DNA of 19,028 nt from DASRPD01 sp035646535 (GTDB lineage: Bacteria > Actinomycetota > Acidimicrobiia > IMCC26256 > JANYLB01), in contig DASRPD010000120.1 of NCBI GenBank assembly GCA_035646535.1, forward strand, positions 1 through 19,028. Direction: 5' to 3'. Shown here one piece after another: positions 7,338 to 14,539 of this stretch (the first letter of the stretch is position 1; every line of letters starts with the position of its first letter). The position numbers were made by a program, and so were the translations under genes. The notes below the pieces were generated by a model. It saw nothing but the letters and a program-made list of their open reading frames with translations. It was not told the DNA's origin and did no database searches.

Positions 7338-7901
7338 ATGTTCTCCGAGCTGCTCGCGACGCCGGGGGTCACCGAACGAGTGGAGGTTCGGTCGACGTTC
7401 GGCTTCATGGCGATCCACGGCGGATCGCTCGAGCGGGGCACCGCCGAGATCGCCACTGCGGCCGCCCAATCTGCGGGCGCCTCGCTGTACACCGTCGAGC
7501 AACCGCCCGACTTCCGCTGGCATCTCCCGTCGCGTCTCACCGACCCAGCCGCGTCCGCCGCGCTCAGCTCGTTTCTCGAACGCGTCGACACCGTGGTGTC
7601 AGTCCACGGGTACGGCCGCGAGGGCCGCTGGACGCACCTGCTCCTCGGCGGCGCCGACCGCGACCTCGCGGGGCGGGTTGCCGGCGGGCTCCGGGTCGCG
7701 TTGCCGGACTACGAGATCGTGGATGACATCGACGCCATCCCTACGAGTCTGCGTGGTCTGCACCCCGCGAATCCGGTCAACGTCACCCGATCGGGCGGCG
7801 TGCAGCTCGAGCTCCCACCCCGCATTCGCGGGATCGGGCCGAGGGCACGCCCGGACCACACCGACGCGCTCATCGCCGCTCTCGCCGGTCTCGCGTCATG
7901 A
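7338..7901 (+). CDS. Poly-gamma-glutamate hydrolase-family zinc protein
   Basis: A 187-residue protein of the PF05908 family, named for the phage gamma-PGA depolymerase PghP, a zinc peptidase with a carboxypeptidase-like fold. AIHGGSLERGTAEIA gives the metal-binding His27 and Glu32, VVSVHGY the third ligand His90, and GVQLELP (Glu158) the likely catalytic acid; HPANPVNV fits the family's Asn-containing loop. There is no signal peptide, so it acts in the cytosol. ATG 7338 lies 4 bp after the oxidoreductase stop, and its TGA overlaps the next ATG. With no capsule or polyglutamate genes around, a role on a gamma-glutamyl bond, for instance the polyglutamate tail of F420 or a folate, is conceivable but only inference. 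Confidence 0.8.
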   Translation: MFSELLATPGVTERVEVRSTFGFMAIHGGSLERGTAEIATAAAQSAGASLYTVEQPPDFRWHLPSRLTDPAASAALSSFLERVDTVVSVHGYGREGRWTHLLLGGADRDLAGRVAGGLRVALPDYEIVDDIDAIPTSLRGLHPANPVNVTRSGGVQLELPPRIRGIGPRARPDHTDALIAALAGLAS

Positions 7902-8638
7902 GCGATGACACGGGTGAGCTCGGACGCACGTACACCACTCGGCGACGAGTCCGCCTCGGCGACGTTCGCATTGACGGCACCCTTCGGCTCGACGCGCTCG
8001 CTCGCTACGCGCAGGACATCGCCACCGACGAGTCGGATGACAGTGGCATCACCGACGAGACCGGCTTCTGGGTGGCGCGTCGAGCGGTGATGGAGCTGTC
8101 GGCCGACGTTCGCCTCGGCACGGTGGTCGAGCTCACCACCTGGTGCGGAGGCTCCGGTCCCCGCTGGGCCGAACGGCGCACACGGGTGGCACACGATAGG
8201 GGTGTCGTCGCCGAGATCCGCGCGGTGTGGGTGCGGGTCGATCGGACGACCGGTGCACCTCGGCCGGTGCCCGACCGGTTCCACGAGGTGTACGGCCCGT
8301 TGTCGCGGCGCCGGGTGCGGGCCCGCCTCGAGCACCCGTCGCCCGACCAGGCGGGCGAGTCGCGGTCCTGGGCGCTGCGAGCCACCGACTTCGACGTGCT
8401 GGGCCACGTCAACAACGCGGTCTACTGGGCACCGGTGGAAGACGCGCTCGCCGCCGCGGCACCCGAAGCCGCCACCGTCACTGGACGTCCGGCGGTGCGG
8501 CGGGCCGAGATGGAGTACCGGGGAGGGGTCGACCCGGGTGACGATGTCCGGTTGGTGTTCGGCATTGGTGATCCCACTCGGGTGTGGTTCACCGTCGGCG
8601 GCGAGGTTCGGGCGTCGGCCGCCTTCTGGGCCGACTGA
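7898..8638 (+). CDS. Acyl-ACP thioesterase (FatA/FatB-like double hot-dog)
   Basis: A 246-residue protein of the PF01643 type. The first hot-dog covers about 11-125 (RRRVRLGDVRIDGTLRLDAL, then the FWVARRAVMEL strand), the second about 155-246 with TDFDVLGHVNNAVYWAPVED (163-182), where Asp166/His170/Asn172-173 mark the active-site helix and loop. It should release fatty acid from acyl-ACP, or possibly cleave an acyl-CoA. It is the last gene of the 4840-8638 unit, coupled to the previous gene by ATGA. It could set chain release or recycle a stalled thioester in the pathway. Its size matches bacterial members of the family. Confidence 0.85.
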   Translation: MSDDTGELGRTYTTRRRVRLGDVRIDGTLRLDALARYAQDIATDESDDSGITDETGFWVARRAVMELSADVRLGTVVELTTWCGGSGPRWAERRTRVAHDRGVVAEIRAVWVRVDRTTGAPRPVPDRFHEVYGPLSRRRVRARLEHPSPDQAGESRSWALRATDFDVLGHVNNAVYWAPVEDALAAAAPEAATVTGRPAVRRAEMEYRGGVDPGDDVRLVFGIGDPTRVWFTVGGEVRASAAFWAD

Positions 8639-8661
8639 GGACCCACCCCGACCGAGGCCCA

Positions 8662-8667
8662 TAGGAT
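8662..8667 (+). promoter_or_regulatory. Probable -10 box of a leaderless promoter for the Rv3520c-like gene
   Basis: TAGGAT ends 8 nt before ATG 8676, the same spacing as at the ArsC gene. No Shine-Dalgarno is present in the 37-bp gap, so this gene may be transcribed separately from the unit upstream. Confidence 0.45.
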
Positions 8668-8675
8668 GCGCGGCT

Positions 8676-9719
8676 ATGGCACGCCACGATCTCAAGCTCG
8701 GACTCCAGGTCGGATACTGGGGTGCAGCCCCGCCCCTGAATGCGCCGGAGTGCATCGCCGAGGCCGAGCGGCTCGGCTTCGACTCGGTGTGGACGGCCGA
8801 GGCCTACGGCTCCGACGCGCTCACCCCACTCGCGTGGTGGGGTGCCGCGACGTCGCGCATCCAGCTCGGCACGTCCATCATCCAGCTGTCGGCCCGCACG
8901 CCGGCCGCGACGGCGATGGCCGCGATCACGATGGACCACCTCTCGGCTGGGCGGTTCATCCTCGGGCTGGGAGCGTCCGGACCGCAGGTGGTGGAGGGCT
9001 GGTACGGCCAGCCGTACCCGAAGCCGCTCGCCCGCACCCGCGAATACGTCGAGATCATCCGGGCGATCCTGCGCCGCGAAGAGCCGGTCACCCACGACGG
9101 GGACCACTACACGCTGCCGTATCCCGGGGGTGCGGGCCTGGGCAAGCCCGTGAAGTCGATCGTGCACCCGTTGCGCGAGGACCTTCCCATCTACCTCGCG
9201 TCGGAGGGCCCGAAGAACGTCGCGCTCACCGCCGAGATCGCGGACGGGTGGCTGGCGATCTACTACTCGCCGACGATGGACGACTTCTACCGCTCCGCGC
9301 TCGCGGAAGGGTTTGCTCGCCCGGGCGCGCGGCGCTCGTTGGCGGACTTCGAGGTCGCCGCGACGGTGCCGGTCATCATCAGCGATGACGTCGAGGCTGC
9401 CGCCGAGATGATGAAGCCGATGCTCGCGCTCTACATCGGTGGCATGGGCGCCAAGTCGATGAACTTCCACGCGGACGTGTTCGCCCGCATGGGCTACGAA
9501 GCCGAGGCTCGTGACATCCAGGCGCTGTACCTCGACGGCAAGAAGGAAGAAGCCGCCGGGCTGGTGCCAACCGCACTGGTGGAGGACACGTCGCTCATCG
9601 GCCCGAAGGAGAAGATTCGCGACGACCTCGAACGCTGGCGCGAGTCGGTGGTCACGACCCTCCAGGTCTTCGGCGACCCGGCAACGCTGCGCGACGTCGC
9701 CGAGCTCGTCCTCGGCTGA
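8676..9719 (+). CDS. F420-dependent LLM oxidoreductase, Rv3520c family
   Basis: A 347-residue luciferase-like protein closely resembling the Rv3520c family (TIGR03559). Diagnostic stretches are LGLQVGYWGAAPPLNAPE, VWTAEAYGSDALTPLAWWG (38-56), SARTPAATAMAAITMDHLS, GRFILGLGASGPQVVEGWYG (92-111), and KSIVHPLREDLPIYLASEGP. M. tuberculosis Rv3520c lies in the cholesterol-catabolism region, and the family is predicted to bind F420; its reaction is not established to my knowledge. ATG 8676 is supported by conserved N-terminal sequence and an upstream -10 box. The stop codon lies inside an 11-bp inverted repeat shared with the convergent EthD gene. Confidence 0.92.
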   Translation: MARHDLKLGLQVGYWGAAPPLNAPECIAEAERLGFDSVWTAEAYGSDALTPLAWWGAATSRIQLGTSIIQLSARTPAATAMAAITMDHLSAGRFILGLGASGPQVVEGWYGQPYPKPLARTREYVEIIRAILRREEPVTHDGDHYTLPYPGGAGLGKPVKSIVHPLREDLPIYLASEGPKNVALTAEIADGWLAIYYSPTMDDFYRSALAEGFARPGARRSLADFEVAATVPVIISDDVEAAAEMMKPMLALYIGGMGAKSMNFHADVFARMGYEAEARDIQALYLDGKKEEAAGLVPTALVEDTSLIGPKEKIRDDLERWRESVVTTLQVFGDPATLRDVAELVLG

Positions 9720-9745
9720 GCCTCGGGCAGCCGTTCAGCCGAGGA
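9709..9745. terminator. Bidirectional hairpin built from two convergent gene ends
   Basis: TCCTCGGCTGA (9709-9719) and TCAGCCGAGGA (9735-9745) are perfect 11-bp inverted repeats with a 15-nt loop. Each arm is the last codons and stop of one of the two facing genes, so one hairpin could end transcripts from both sides. Confidence 0.5.
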
Positions 9746-10430
9746 TCACCTGCTCGCGTTCGGTGAGGAGCCACACGAGCCGGTCGCGGTCCAGGAGCTT
9801 CGCCTCGTCAGGCGCGACAACGGTCTCGTAGGCCGGTTCGGTGGCCATCGTGAAGAACTCACCGGCCGATGCGAACCACTGCACCGTCACACCGTCGAAC
9901 GGGCAATCAGTTCGCTCGTCGTCGCGGTCGAGTCGCTCGTTCTGTTCGTAGCGCAGGATGTGACGCGCGATCGACGGGGTGTCACGGTTGACCGCGGCGT
10001 GGCCGGTGCGCCAGTGCTCGCGGAACTCGTCAATGGTCGTGCCTGGGCGACGGGGGAAGCCACACACGAGCTTGGTCGGTCCCTTCGGCCCGTCGATCAC
10101 GACCCGCTCCGGCTCGGTGAAGAGCACCATCAAACCGTTCGCGTCGAACAGGGTCTGCTCGTCTTCCATGAGGGGCGCGTAGGCCGGGTCGGAGAGCATG
10201 ACGACGAAGTCGTTCCACGAGGAGTACCACTGCATCGCGACGCCGTCGTAAGGCGTCTCGGTCCGCTTGTAGTCGCGAGCCTTTCGCCGGTTGAGCTCGT
10301 AGCGGAGCAGCCGCCCGGAAGTCGCCGGGTTGGCGGCCACCCGGGGGGCATGGTCGGTGCTCCACCGTTCGTGGAACTCGTCGATGCCGAGCTCCGGATG
10401 GCGGGTCACAAAGCAGATGAGTTTGATCAC
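9735..10430 (-). CDS. Tandem EthD-domain protein
   Basis: A 231-residue protein made of two copies of a ferredoxin-like EthD/dimeric alpha-beta barrel domain, about 1-113 and 118-231. Matching blocks repeat at a constant offset of 117 residues: DEFHERWSTDHAP with DEFREHWRTGHAA, LLRYELN with ILRYEQN, YDGVAMQWYSSWNDF with FDGVTVQWFASAGEF, and LMVLFTEPERVVIDG with LVWLLTEREQVILG. Single-domain EthD proteins act as homodimers, so this fusion is probably a built-in dimer. GTG 10430 is chosen because VIKLICFVTRHP begins the first domain and upstream sequence is Arg/Pro-rich shadow. Members accompany SDR and acyl-CoA genes and may shape or protect small substrates; the function is unknown. It is divergent from the SDR gene with only a 23-bp gap. 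Confidence 0.82.
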   Translation of the reverse strand: MIKLICFVTRHPELGIDEFHERWSTDHAPRVAANPATSGRLLRYELNRRKARDYKRTETPYDGVAMQWYSSWNDFVVMLSDPAYAPLMEDEQTLFDANGLMVLFTEPERVVIDGPKGPTKLVCGFPRRPGTTIDEFREHWRTGHAAVNRDTPSIARHILRYEQNERLDRDDERTDCPFDGVTVQWFASAGEFFTMATEPAYETVVAPDEAKLLDRDRLVWLLTEREQVILG

Positions 10431-10453
10431 GACCCGAGAGCCTGGCAGATTCA

Positions 10454-11242
10454 GTGGCCATGCTGCTCGAGGACAAGGTCGCGATCGTCTCCGGGGTCGG
10501 CCCCGGCCTGGGCCGGGCGACGGCCATGGCACTGGCGCGCGAAGGCGCCGCGGTGGGCCTGGCGGCCCGCAACGAAGATCGAGTGCGCGAGATCGCCGAC
10601 GAGATCGTCGCCACCGGCGGCCGCGCGATGCCGGTGGCGACCAACGTGGTCGATCCCGAGGACTGCGAGCGCGCGATCGCCCGAGTCGTCGACGCATTCG
10701 GCGGCCTCGACATCCTGGTGAACAGCGCGTTCCGGGGTGATCCGGGGATGCCGTTCGAGTCGGCCGACCTCGACAAGTGGCGCAAGGTCTTCGACGTCAA
10801 CGTCTGGGGCTCGCTCCAGCTCACCCAGGCGGCGGTGCCGGCCTTGAAGGCCCGCGGGGCCGGGTCGGTCGTGTTCGTCAACTCGATGAGCGCGCGCAAG
10901 ATCCGCCCGAACGAAGGGTCATACGCCGCGTCGAAGGGTGCGCTGCTCGTGGCGGTTCGGTCACTCGCCACCGAGCTCGCGTCATACCGGATCCGGGTCA
11001 ACAGCGTGATCCCGGGCTGGATCTGGGGGCCGAACGTCCAGCTCTACGTCGACTGGCAGACCAGCGAGCGCGGTATCAGCGAGGACGAGGCCATCGCGGA
11101 GATCACCGAGGCGATCCCGCTCGGGTTCATCCCGCCCCAAGAGGACATCGCCGAGTCCATCGTGTTCTTCGCGTCGGACATGTCGCGCGTCATCACCGGT
11201 CAGACGCTCGACGTCAACGGCGGCGAGTTCTTCGGTTCATGA
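10454..11242 (+). CDS. Short-chain dehydrogenase/reductase, probably NADP(H)-type
   Basis: A 262-residue classical SDR. The Rossmann glycine motif is GVGPGLG (14-20), Asn116 lies in VNVWGS, and the catalytic set is Ser144 (VNSMSA), Tyr157 and Lys161 (YAASK). After strand 2 the sequence is LAARNED, with an Arg where NADP(H)-binding SDRs often hold the 2'-phosphate. NSAFRG replaces the usual NNAG. GTG 10454 is given; ATG 10460 is equally plausible. It overlaps the next SDR by ATGA, so the two are translated together. It probably oxidises or reduces a hydroxyacyl-CoA or alcohol intermediate; the substrate is not readable. Confidence 0.9.
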   Translation: MAMLLEDKVAIVSGVGPGLGRATAMALAREGAAVGLAARNEDRVREIADEIVATGGRAMPVATNVVDPEDCERAIARVVDAFGGLDILVNSAFRGDPGMPFESADLDKWRKVFDVNVWGSLQLTQAAVPALKARGAGSVVFVNSMSARKIRPNEGSYAASKGALLVAVRSLATELASYRIRVNSVIPGWIWGPNVQLYVDWQTSERGISEDEAIAEITEAIPLGFIPPQEDIAESIVFFASDMSRVITGQTLDVNGGEFFGS

Positions 11243-11991
11243 GCTCGCCGGTGCGGGTCGCGCTCGTCACCGGCGGTGCTTCCGGTATCGGCCGTGCAAG
11301 CGCGCTCGCGTTCGCCGATGTGGGAGCGCAGGTTGTCGTCGCCGACGTCGATGAGACTGGTGGCGGCGAGACGGTCTCGTTGATCGAGGCGGCGGGTGGT
11401 GAGGCCATCTTCGTTCCGACTGACGTCACCGAGGACGCGCAGGTGGAGGCACTCGTCGCCGGCGCGGTCGCCCGCTTCGGCCGGCTGGACTGGGCGCTCA
11501 ACAACGCCGGCACGACCGGCGCGGGTGGTTTCACGGCCGACTATGACGTCGAGGACTGGCGCCGGACGATCGCACTGAACCTCACGAGCGTGTTCTTGTG
11601 CCTGCGCCACGAGATTCGGGTCATGGCCGCCGCTGGGGGCGGCGCGATCGTCAACATGGCCTCGGGGGCCGGCCTGCGCGGCTTTCCCGGCCTGCCCGCG
11701 TACGTGGCGAGCAAGCACGGCGTCGTCGGCCTGACCCGCGCGAGCGCGCTCGAGTACGGCTCGCAAGGGGTGCGGATCAACGCGGTGTGCCCGGGCAGCA
11801 CCCGCACCCCCATGCTCGAGGGCTACATGGGTGGCGACCCCAAGATCGAGAAGATGATGACCCGGTCGGTGCCACTGGGTCGGCTCGGGCGGCCCGACGA
11901 GATCGCCGCCGCGGTCGTGTGGTTGTGCTCGGACGCGGCGTCGTTCGTGAATGGCCACGCCCTCGCCGCCGACGGTGGCGCAACCGCCTGA
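11239..11991 (+). CDS. Short-chain dehydrogenase/reductase, probably NAD(H)-type
   Basis: A 250-residue classical SDR. TGGASGIG (11-18) binds the cofactor, and Asp36 at the end of strand 2 (VVADVDE) points to NAD(H), unlike its partner. NNAG is at 88-91, Asn114 in LNLTSVF, and Ser142-Tyr155-Lys159 (YVASK) form the catalytic set. VCPGSTRTPML and the C-terminal GHALAADGG are family-typical. It starts inside the stop codon of the preceding SDR. A pair with opposite cofactor preference suggests two steps on the same compound, or an epimerisation by oxidation then reduction; that is inference. Confidence 0.92.
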   Translation: MSSPVRVALVTGGASGIGRASALAFADVGAQVVVADVDETGGGETVSLIEAAGGEAIFVPTDVTEDAQVEALVAGAVARFGRLDWALNNAGTTGAGGFTADYDVEDWRRTIALNLTSVFLCLRHEIRVMAAAGGGAIVNMASGAGLRGFPGLPAYVASKHGVVGLTRASALEYGSQGVRINAVCPGSTRTPMLEGYMGGDPKIEKMMTRSVPLGRLGRPDEIAAAVVWLCSDAASFVNGHALAADGGATA

Positions 11992-11994
11992 CCG

Positions 11995-12031
11995 GCCGAC
12001 CGGTGAGACGCTGATCGCCCGTCCGGTCGGC
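11995..12031. terminator. Hairpin between convergent SDR and carboxylesterase genes
   Basis: GCCGACCGG (11995-12003) and CCGGTCGGC (12023-12031) are a perfect 9-bp inverted repeat with a 19-nt loop, starting 3 nt after the SDR stop in the gap between two convergent genes. No U tract is visible. Confidence 0.45.
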
Positions 12032-12072
12032 GTGGCGGACGGATGGACGGACGGATCGCCGGCTCGGGTGGC

Positions 12073-13581
12073 CTACCCGGTCGCCTTCGCGGCGGACTCC
12101 TCGGGATCGATGTCGCTCCAGAGCTCGCGCTCGGTGCCGCCCGGGTCATCGATGACCGGATTGTCGACGCCGTCGAACATCCTCGTCGCGCGTCGGTCGA
12201 GGTCGTAGGTCGGCCAGCCGGGATCGGCGGTGTGGGCGAAGCGGATCCACGCTGAGTGCATCGTCTCGGCGAGCGCGGGCCGGTCGGTGCTGTCACCGGT
12301 GAACACCGCGGCGCCGGGCTGGTCGAGGTTGTCGAACACGAACGGGATCTCCAGCGCGTGGGTCGAGCCGAGCGCACCGTCGAACGCGGGCGTCGCCCAC
12401 GTGAAGTAGTAGCTGTGGGCCGAGTGGCCCTTCGCGATCTGGGCTTCGACCAGACGCAACGCGGGGACGCGGAAGACCGCGTCGGATGCAATCGCGACGA
12501 GCACGTCGCGCGAGGCGGCGCCGGGACGGTTGGCTTCATACGCCGCGACCGCCTGAGCAGCGCCCTCCCCGAACATCTGCGCCGCCCGCGAGACGAGTCC
12601 CGATCCGTCGAGCTCGCCGAGGGTCGGATCCAGGATCAGGAAGAGCGTCATCTCGTCGCGGTTCGTGCCGACGAGCACCGGGACGTTGCCGCATGCGCCC
12701 GAACGCATCGCGTCGAGCGGTGGTTCGGCCAAGACGACGCCGTCGACCACCGGCCGGAATGGCAGGCCGAGGCCTCCGTCGGCCTCGAGCATGCGCCGCT
12801 GCGCGTCGAGCAGATCGGTCATCGACAGCTCGACCAGCCCGGCGACATCGTCGACACCCGCGGCAGTGAGCAACCCGGCGGCCGTGCGGCCCGCGTCGTC
12901 TCGCTTGGCCACGAACTGCGCGGCGCCGCTCTGCAGGATCGCCTTGTGGAACAGGCCCTGGGCGTCAGGTGTGCCGAGCAGCGTTCCGACGCTCATGGCG
13001 CCGGCGGATTCGCCGAAGATGGTGACGTCGTCGGCATCGCCACCGAACGCGGCGATGTTGTCCCGCACCCACTCCAGCGCGGCGATCTGGTCACGGATGC
13101 CGGCGTTGCCCGACCCGGCGTACTCGGTCCCGCCGATCTCGTCGAGGCAGGTGAAGCCGAACGCGCCGAGGCGGTAGTTGATCGTCACGAGCACGACATC
13201 ACCGCTCGCGGCGAAGTTGCGGCCGTCGTACCAGGGCGTCGAGCCGCTGCCCATGACGAACGCTCCACCGTGGATCCACACCATGACCGGCCGGCGGCCG
13301 TCGAGCCCCGGAGTCCAGACGTTGACCGAGAGGCAGTGCTCGCTGAGATCGTCGGTCGATCCGCCGAGCAGGGAGACGAGCGGGGAGGGGAGCTGAGGGG
13401 CGACGGGCCCGAACCGGGTGGCATCGAGCGTCTCGGTCCAGGGATCGGGGCGGACCGGCGGACGGAATCGGGGGGCCACGGCGTAGGGGATGCCGCGGAA
13501 CGCCTGGACGCCCCGCTCGTACTGGCCGCGCACCTTGCCGGCCTGGGTGTCGACGAGCGTGGGCTCGGCCTGTCCGTCCAC
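12073..13581 (-). CDS. Type-B carboxylesterase / para-nitrobenzyl esterase family
   Basis: A 502-residue alpha/beta-hydrolase of the carboxylesterase/cholinesterase family. FRGIPYAVAPRFRPP is near the N-terminus, the oxyanion-hole block is VMVWIHGGAFVMGSGS (99-114), the nucleophile is Ser192 in FGESAGAMSVG, the acid is probably Glu310 (GTNRDEMTLF), and the base His408 (STHALEIPFVFDN). There is no signal peptide, so it is cytosolic, splitting carboxylic esters of unknown structure. The GTG start at 13581 is set by a perfect AGGAGG 7 nt upstream. It lies 58 bp downstream of the glucokinase on the same strand. Confidence 0.93.
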   Translation of the reverse strand: MDGQAEPTLVDTQAGKVRGQYERGVQAFRGIPYAVAPRFRPPVRPDPWTETLDATRFGPVAPQLPSPLVSLLGGSTDDLSEHCLSVNVWTPGLDGRRPVMVWIHGGAFVMGSGSTPWYDGRNFAASGDVVLVTINYRLGAFGFTCLDEIGGTEYAGSGNAGIRDQIAALEWVRDNIAAFGGDADDVTIFGESAGAMSVGTLLGTPDAQGLFHKAILQSGAAQFVAKRDDAGRTAAGLLTAAGVDDVAGLVELSMTDLLDAQRRMLEADGGLGLPFRPVVDGVVLAEPPLDAMRSGACGNVPVLVGTNRDEMTLFLILDPTLGELDGSGLVSRAAQMFGEGAAQAVAAYEANRPGAASRDVLVAIASDAVFRVPALRLVEAQIAKGHSAHSYYFTWATPAFDGALGSTHALEIPFVFDNLDQPGAAVFTGDSTDRPALAETMHSAWIRFAHTADPGWPTYDLDRRATRMFDGVDNPVIDDPGGTERELWSDIDPEESAAKATG

Positions 13582-13588
13582 GGTGTGA

Positions 13589-13594
13589 CCTCCT
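13589..13594 (-). promoter_or_regulatory. Strong Shine-Dalgarno deciding the carboxylesterase GTG start
   Basis: AGGAGG on the minus strand, 7 nt before GTG 13581. It contrasts with the several genes in this window that have no ribosome binding site. Confidence 0.75.
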
Positions 13595-13639
13595 GGGTGG
13601 CGGGCTCCCGGTCAGGCTAGGGGACGACCAGCGCGGGGA

Positions 13640-14383
13640 TCACTCGGCCGGGTTGGCGGCGGAGGCGGCGCCGATGATCCCTGCGGCGTTCAGCAGCTGG
13701 GCGGGCACGACATCGGCGCGGGTCTTCAGGTGGGGTACGAACTTGTCGCTCTTCTTGCTGACCCCGCCACCCAGGATGATGAGTCGCGGCCACAGCACCC
13801 GCTCCATCGCGGCGATGACCTCATCGAGGCGCTCGGCCCACCTTGCCCAGCTCAGGTCCTTTTCCTCGCGCACGCTCGCCGCGGCGCGCTGCTCGGCGTC
13901 CTTGCCGCGCACCTCGAGGTGGCCGAGCTCGGTGTTGGGGACCAACGCGCCGTCGACGAACAGTGCGCTGCCGATGCCCGTCCCCAGCGTCAGCATGAGC
14001 ACGACCCCGGACTCACCCTTGCCGGCACCGTGGCGCATCTCCGCGATGCCCGCGGCGTCGGCGTCGTTCACGACGACGAACGGGCGTCCGCACTCCTGGG
14101 CGAAGAGATCGGCCGCGTCGGTGCCGATCCACGAATCGTCCACGTTCGCGGCGGTGAGCGCGGTCCCATCGCGGATGACCGCCGGGAACGTGCAGCCGAC
14201 CGGTCCGGTCGTGTCGAAATGGGCGACGATCTCGGCGACGACCTTGGCGACATCGGCGGGCTTGCCCCCCTCGGGCGTCGCGATCCTGAGTCGGTCCTCG
14301 GCAAACTCACCTGCGTCGAGGTCGACCGGCGCCCCCTTGATACCGGTACCGCCGATGTCGATGCCGAGCGTGGGTGCAGCCAT
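13640..14383 (-). CDS. ppgK: Polyphosphate glucokinase (ROK family)
   Basis: A 247-residue ROK-family kinase of the actinobacterial PpgK type, which phosphorylates glucose to glucose-6-phosphate using polyphosphate (often also ATP). LGIDIGGTGIKGAPVDL (6-22) is the phosphate motif, NDADAAGIAEMRHGAG (106-121) contains the sugar-binding and catalytic Asp, TLGTGIGSALFVDGALVPN (132-150) and ELGHLEVRGKDAE follow, and LIILGGGVSKKSDKF is near the end. The ROK zinc motif CxCGxxGC is absent, as expected for PpgK. ATG 14383 is given; TTG 14389 is an alternative because AGGAGG at 14397-14402 lies 7 nt from it but 13 nt from the ATG. It is divergent from the Ltp gene and likely first in a unit with the carboxylesterase. 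Confidence 0.93.
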   Translation of the reverse strand: MAAPTLGIDIGGTGIKGAPVDLDAGEFAEDRLRIATPEGGKPADVAKVVAEIVAHFDTTGPVGCTFPAVIRDGTALTAANVDDSWIGTDAADLFAQECGRPFVVVNDADAAGIAEMRHGAGKGESGVVLMLTLGTGIGSALFVDGALVPNTELGHLEVRGKDAEQRAAASVREEKDLSWARWAERLDEVIAAMERVLWPRLIILGGGVSKKSDKFVPHLKTRADVVPAQLLNAAGIIGAASAANPAE

Positions 14384-14427
14384 GGCCAAGATTCTGCCTC
14401 CTGGTCTCCGATGCCTCGTGGTTCTTC

Positions 14428-14437
14428 GGTATAGGTT
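14428..14437. promoter_or_regulatory. Divergent promoter region between ppgK and the Ltp unit
   Basis: On the plus strand TAGGTT (14432-14437) ends 9 nt before ATG 14447. On the minus strand TATACC (14433-14428) can act as a -10 for ppgK, leaving a leader of roughly 30 nt with AGGAGG. TTCGG repeats flank the TATAGG core. This is the only AT-rich spot in the 14384-14535 gap. Confidence 0.35.
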
Positions 14438-14446
14438 CGGCCGCGG

Positions 14447-14539
14447 ATGAGCGCGAATCGCCACGAAAGCCAGCGGGTCCGACGGCCAGTGCGCCGCGCC
14501 GCGCCCCTCACCGTCTCGAATGCTGCGATCGCCGGGTGA
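14447..14539 (+). CDS. Possible 30-residue Arg-rich leader ORF coupled to the Ltp gene
   Basis: The ORF starts MSANRHESQRVRRPVRRA and ends in a TGA that overlaps the GTG start of the Ltp gene (GTGA). A TANNNT box stands 9 nt before its ATG, while the Ltp start itself has no Shine-Dalgarno. The arrangement suits translational coupling. It could equally be a chance reading frame; there is no known family. Confidence 0.3.
   Translation: MSANRHESQRVRRPVRRAAPLTVSNAAIAG

Noticed and set aside
12037..12056. Five GGAC/GGAT 4-mers in a row
   Set aside because: Only 20 bp and imperfect, in a short convergent gap; too little to call a functional repeat.
12256..13620. 454-codon plus-strand open frame opposite the carboxylesterase
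   Set aside because: The minus strand encodes a complete esterase with catalytic triad and Shine-Dalgarno; this is its GC-rich antisense shadow.
14374..14535. N-terminal extension of the Ltp protein to ATG 14374
   Set aside because: The added residues resemble no thiolase sequence, overlap the ppgK start, and the family N-terminus begins at GTG 14536.
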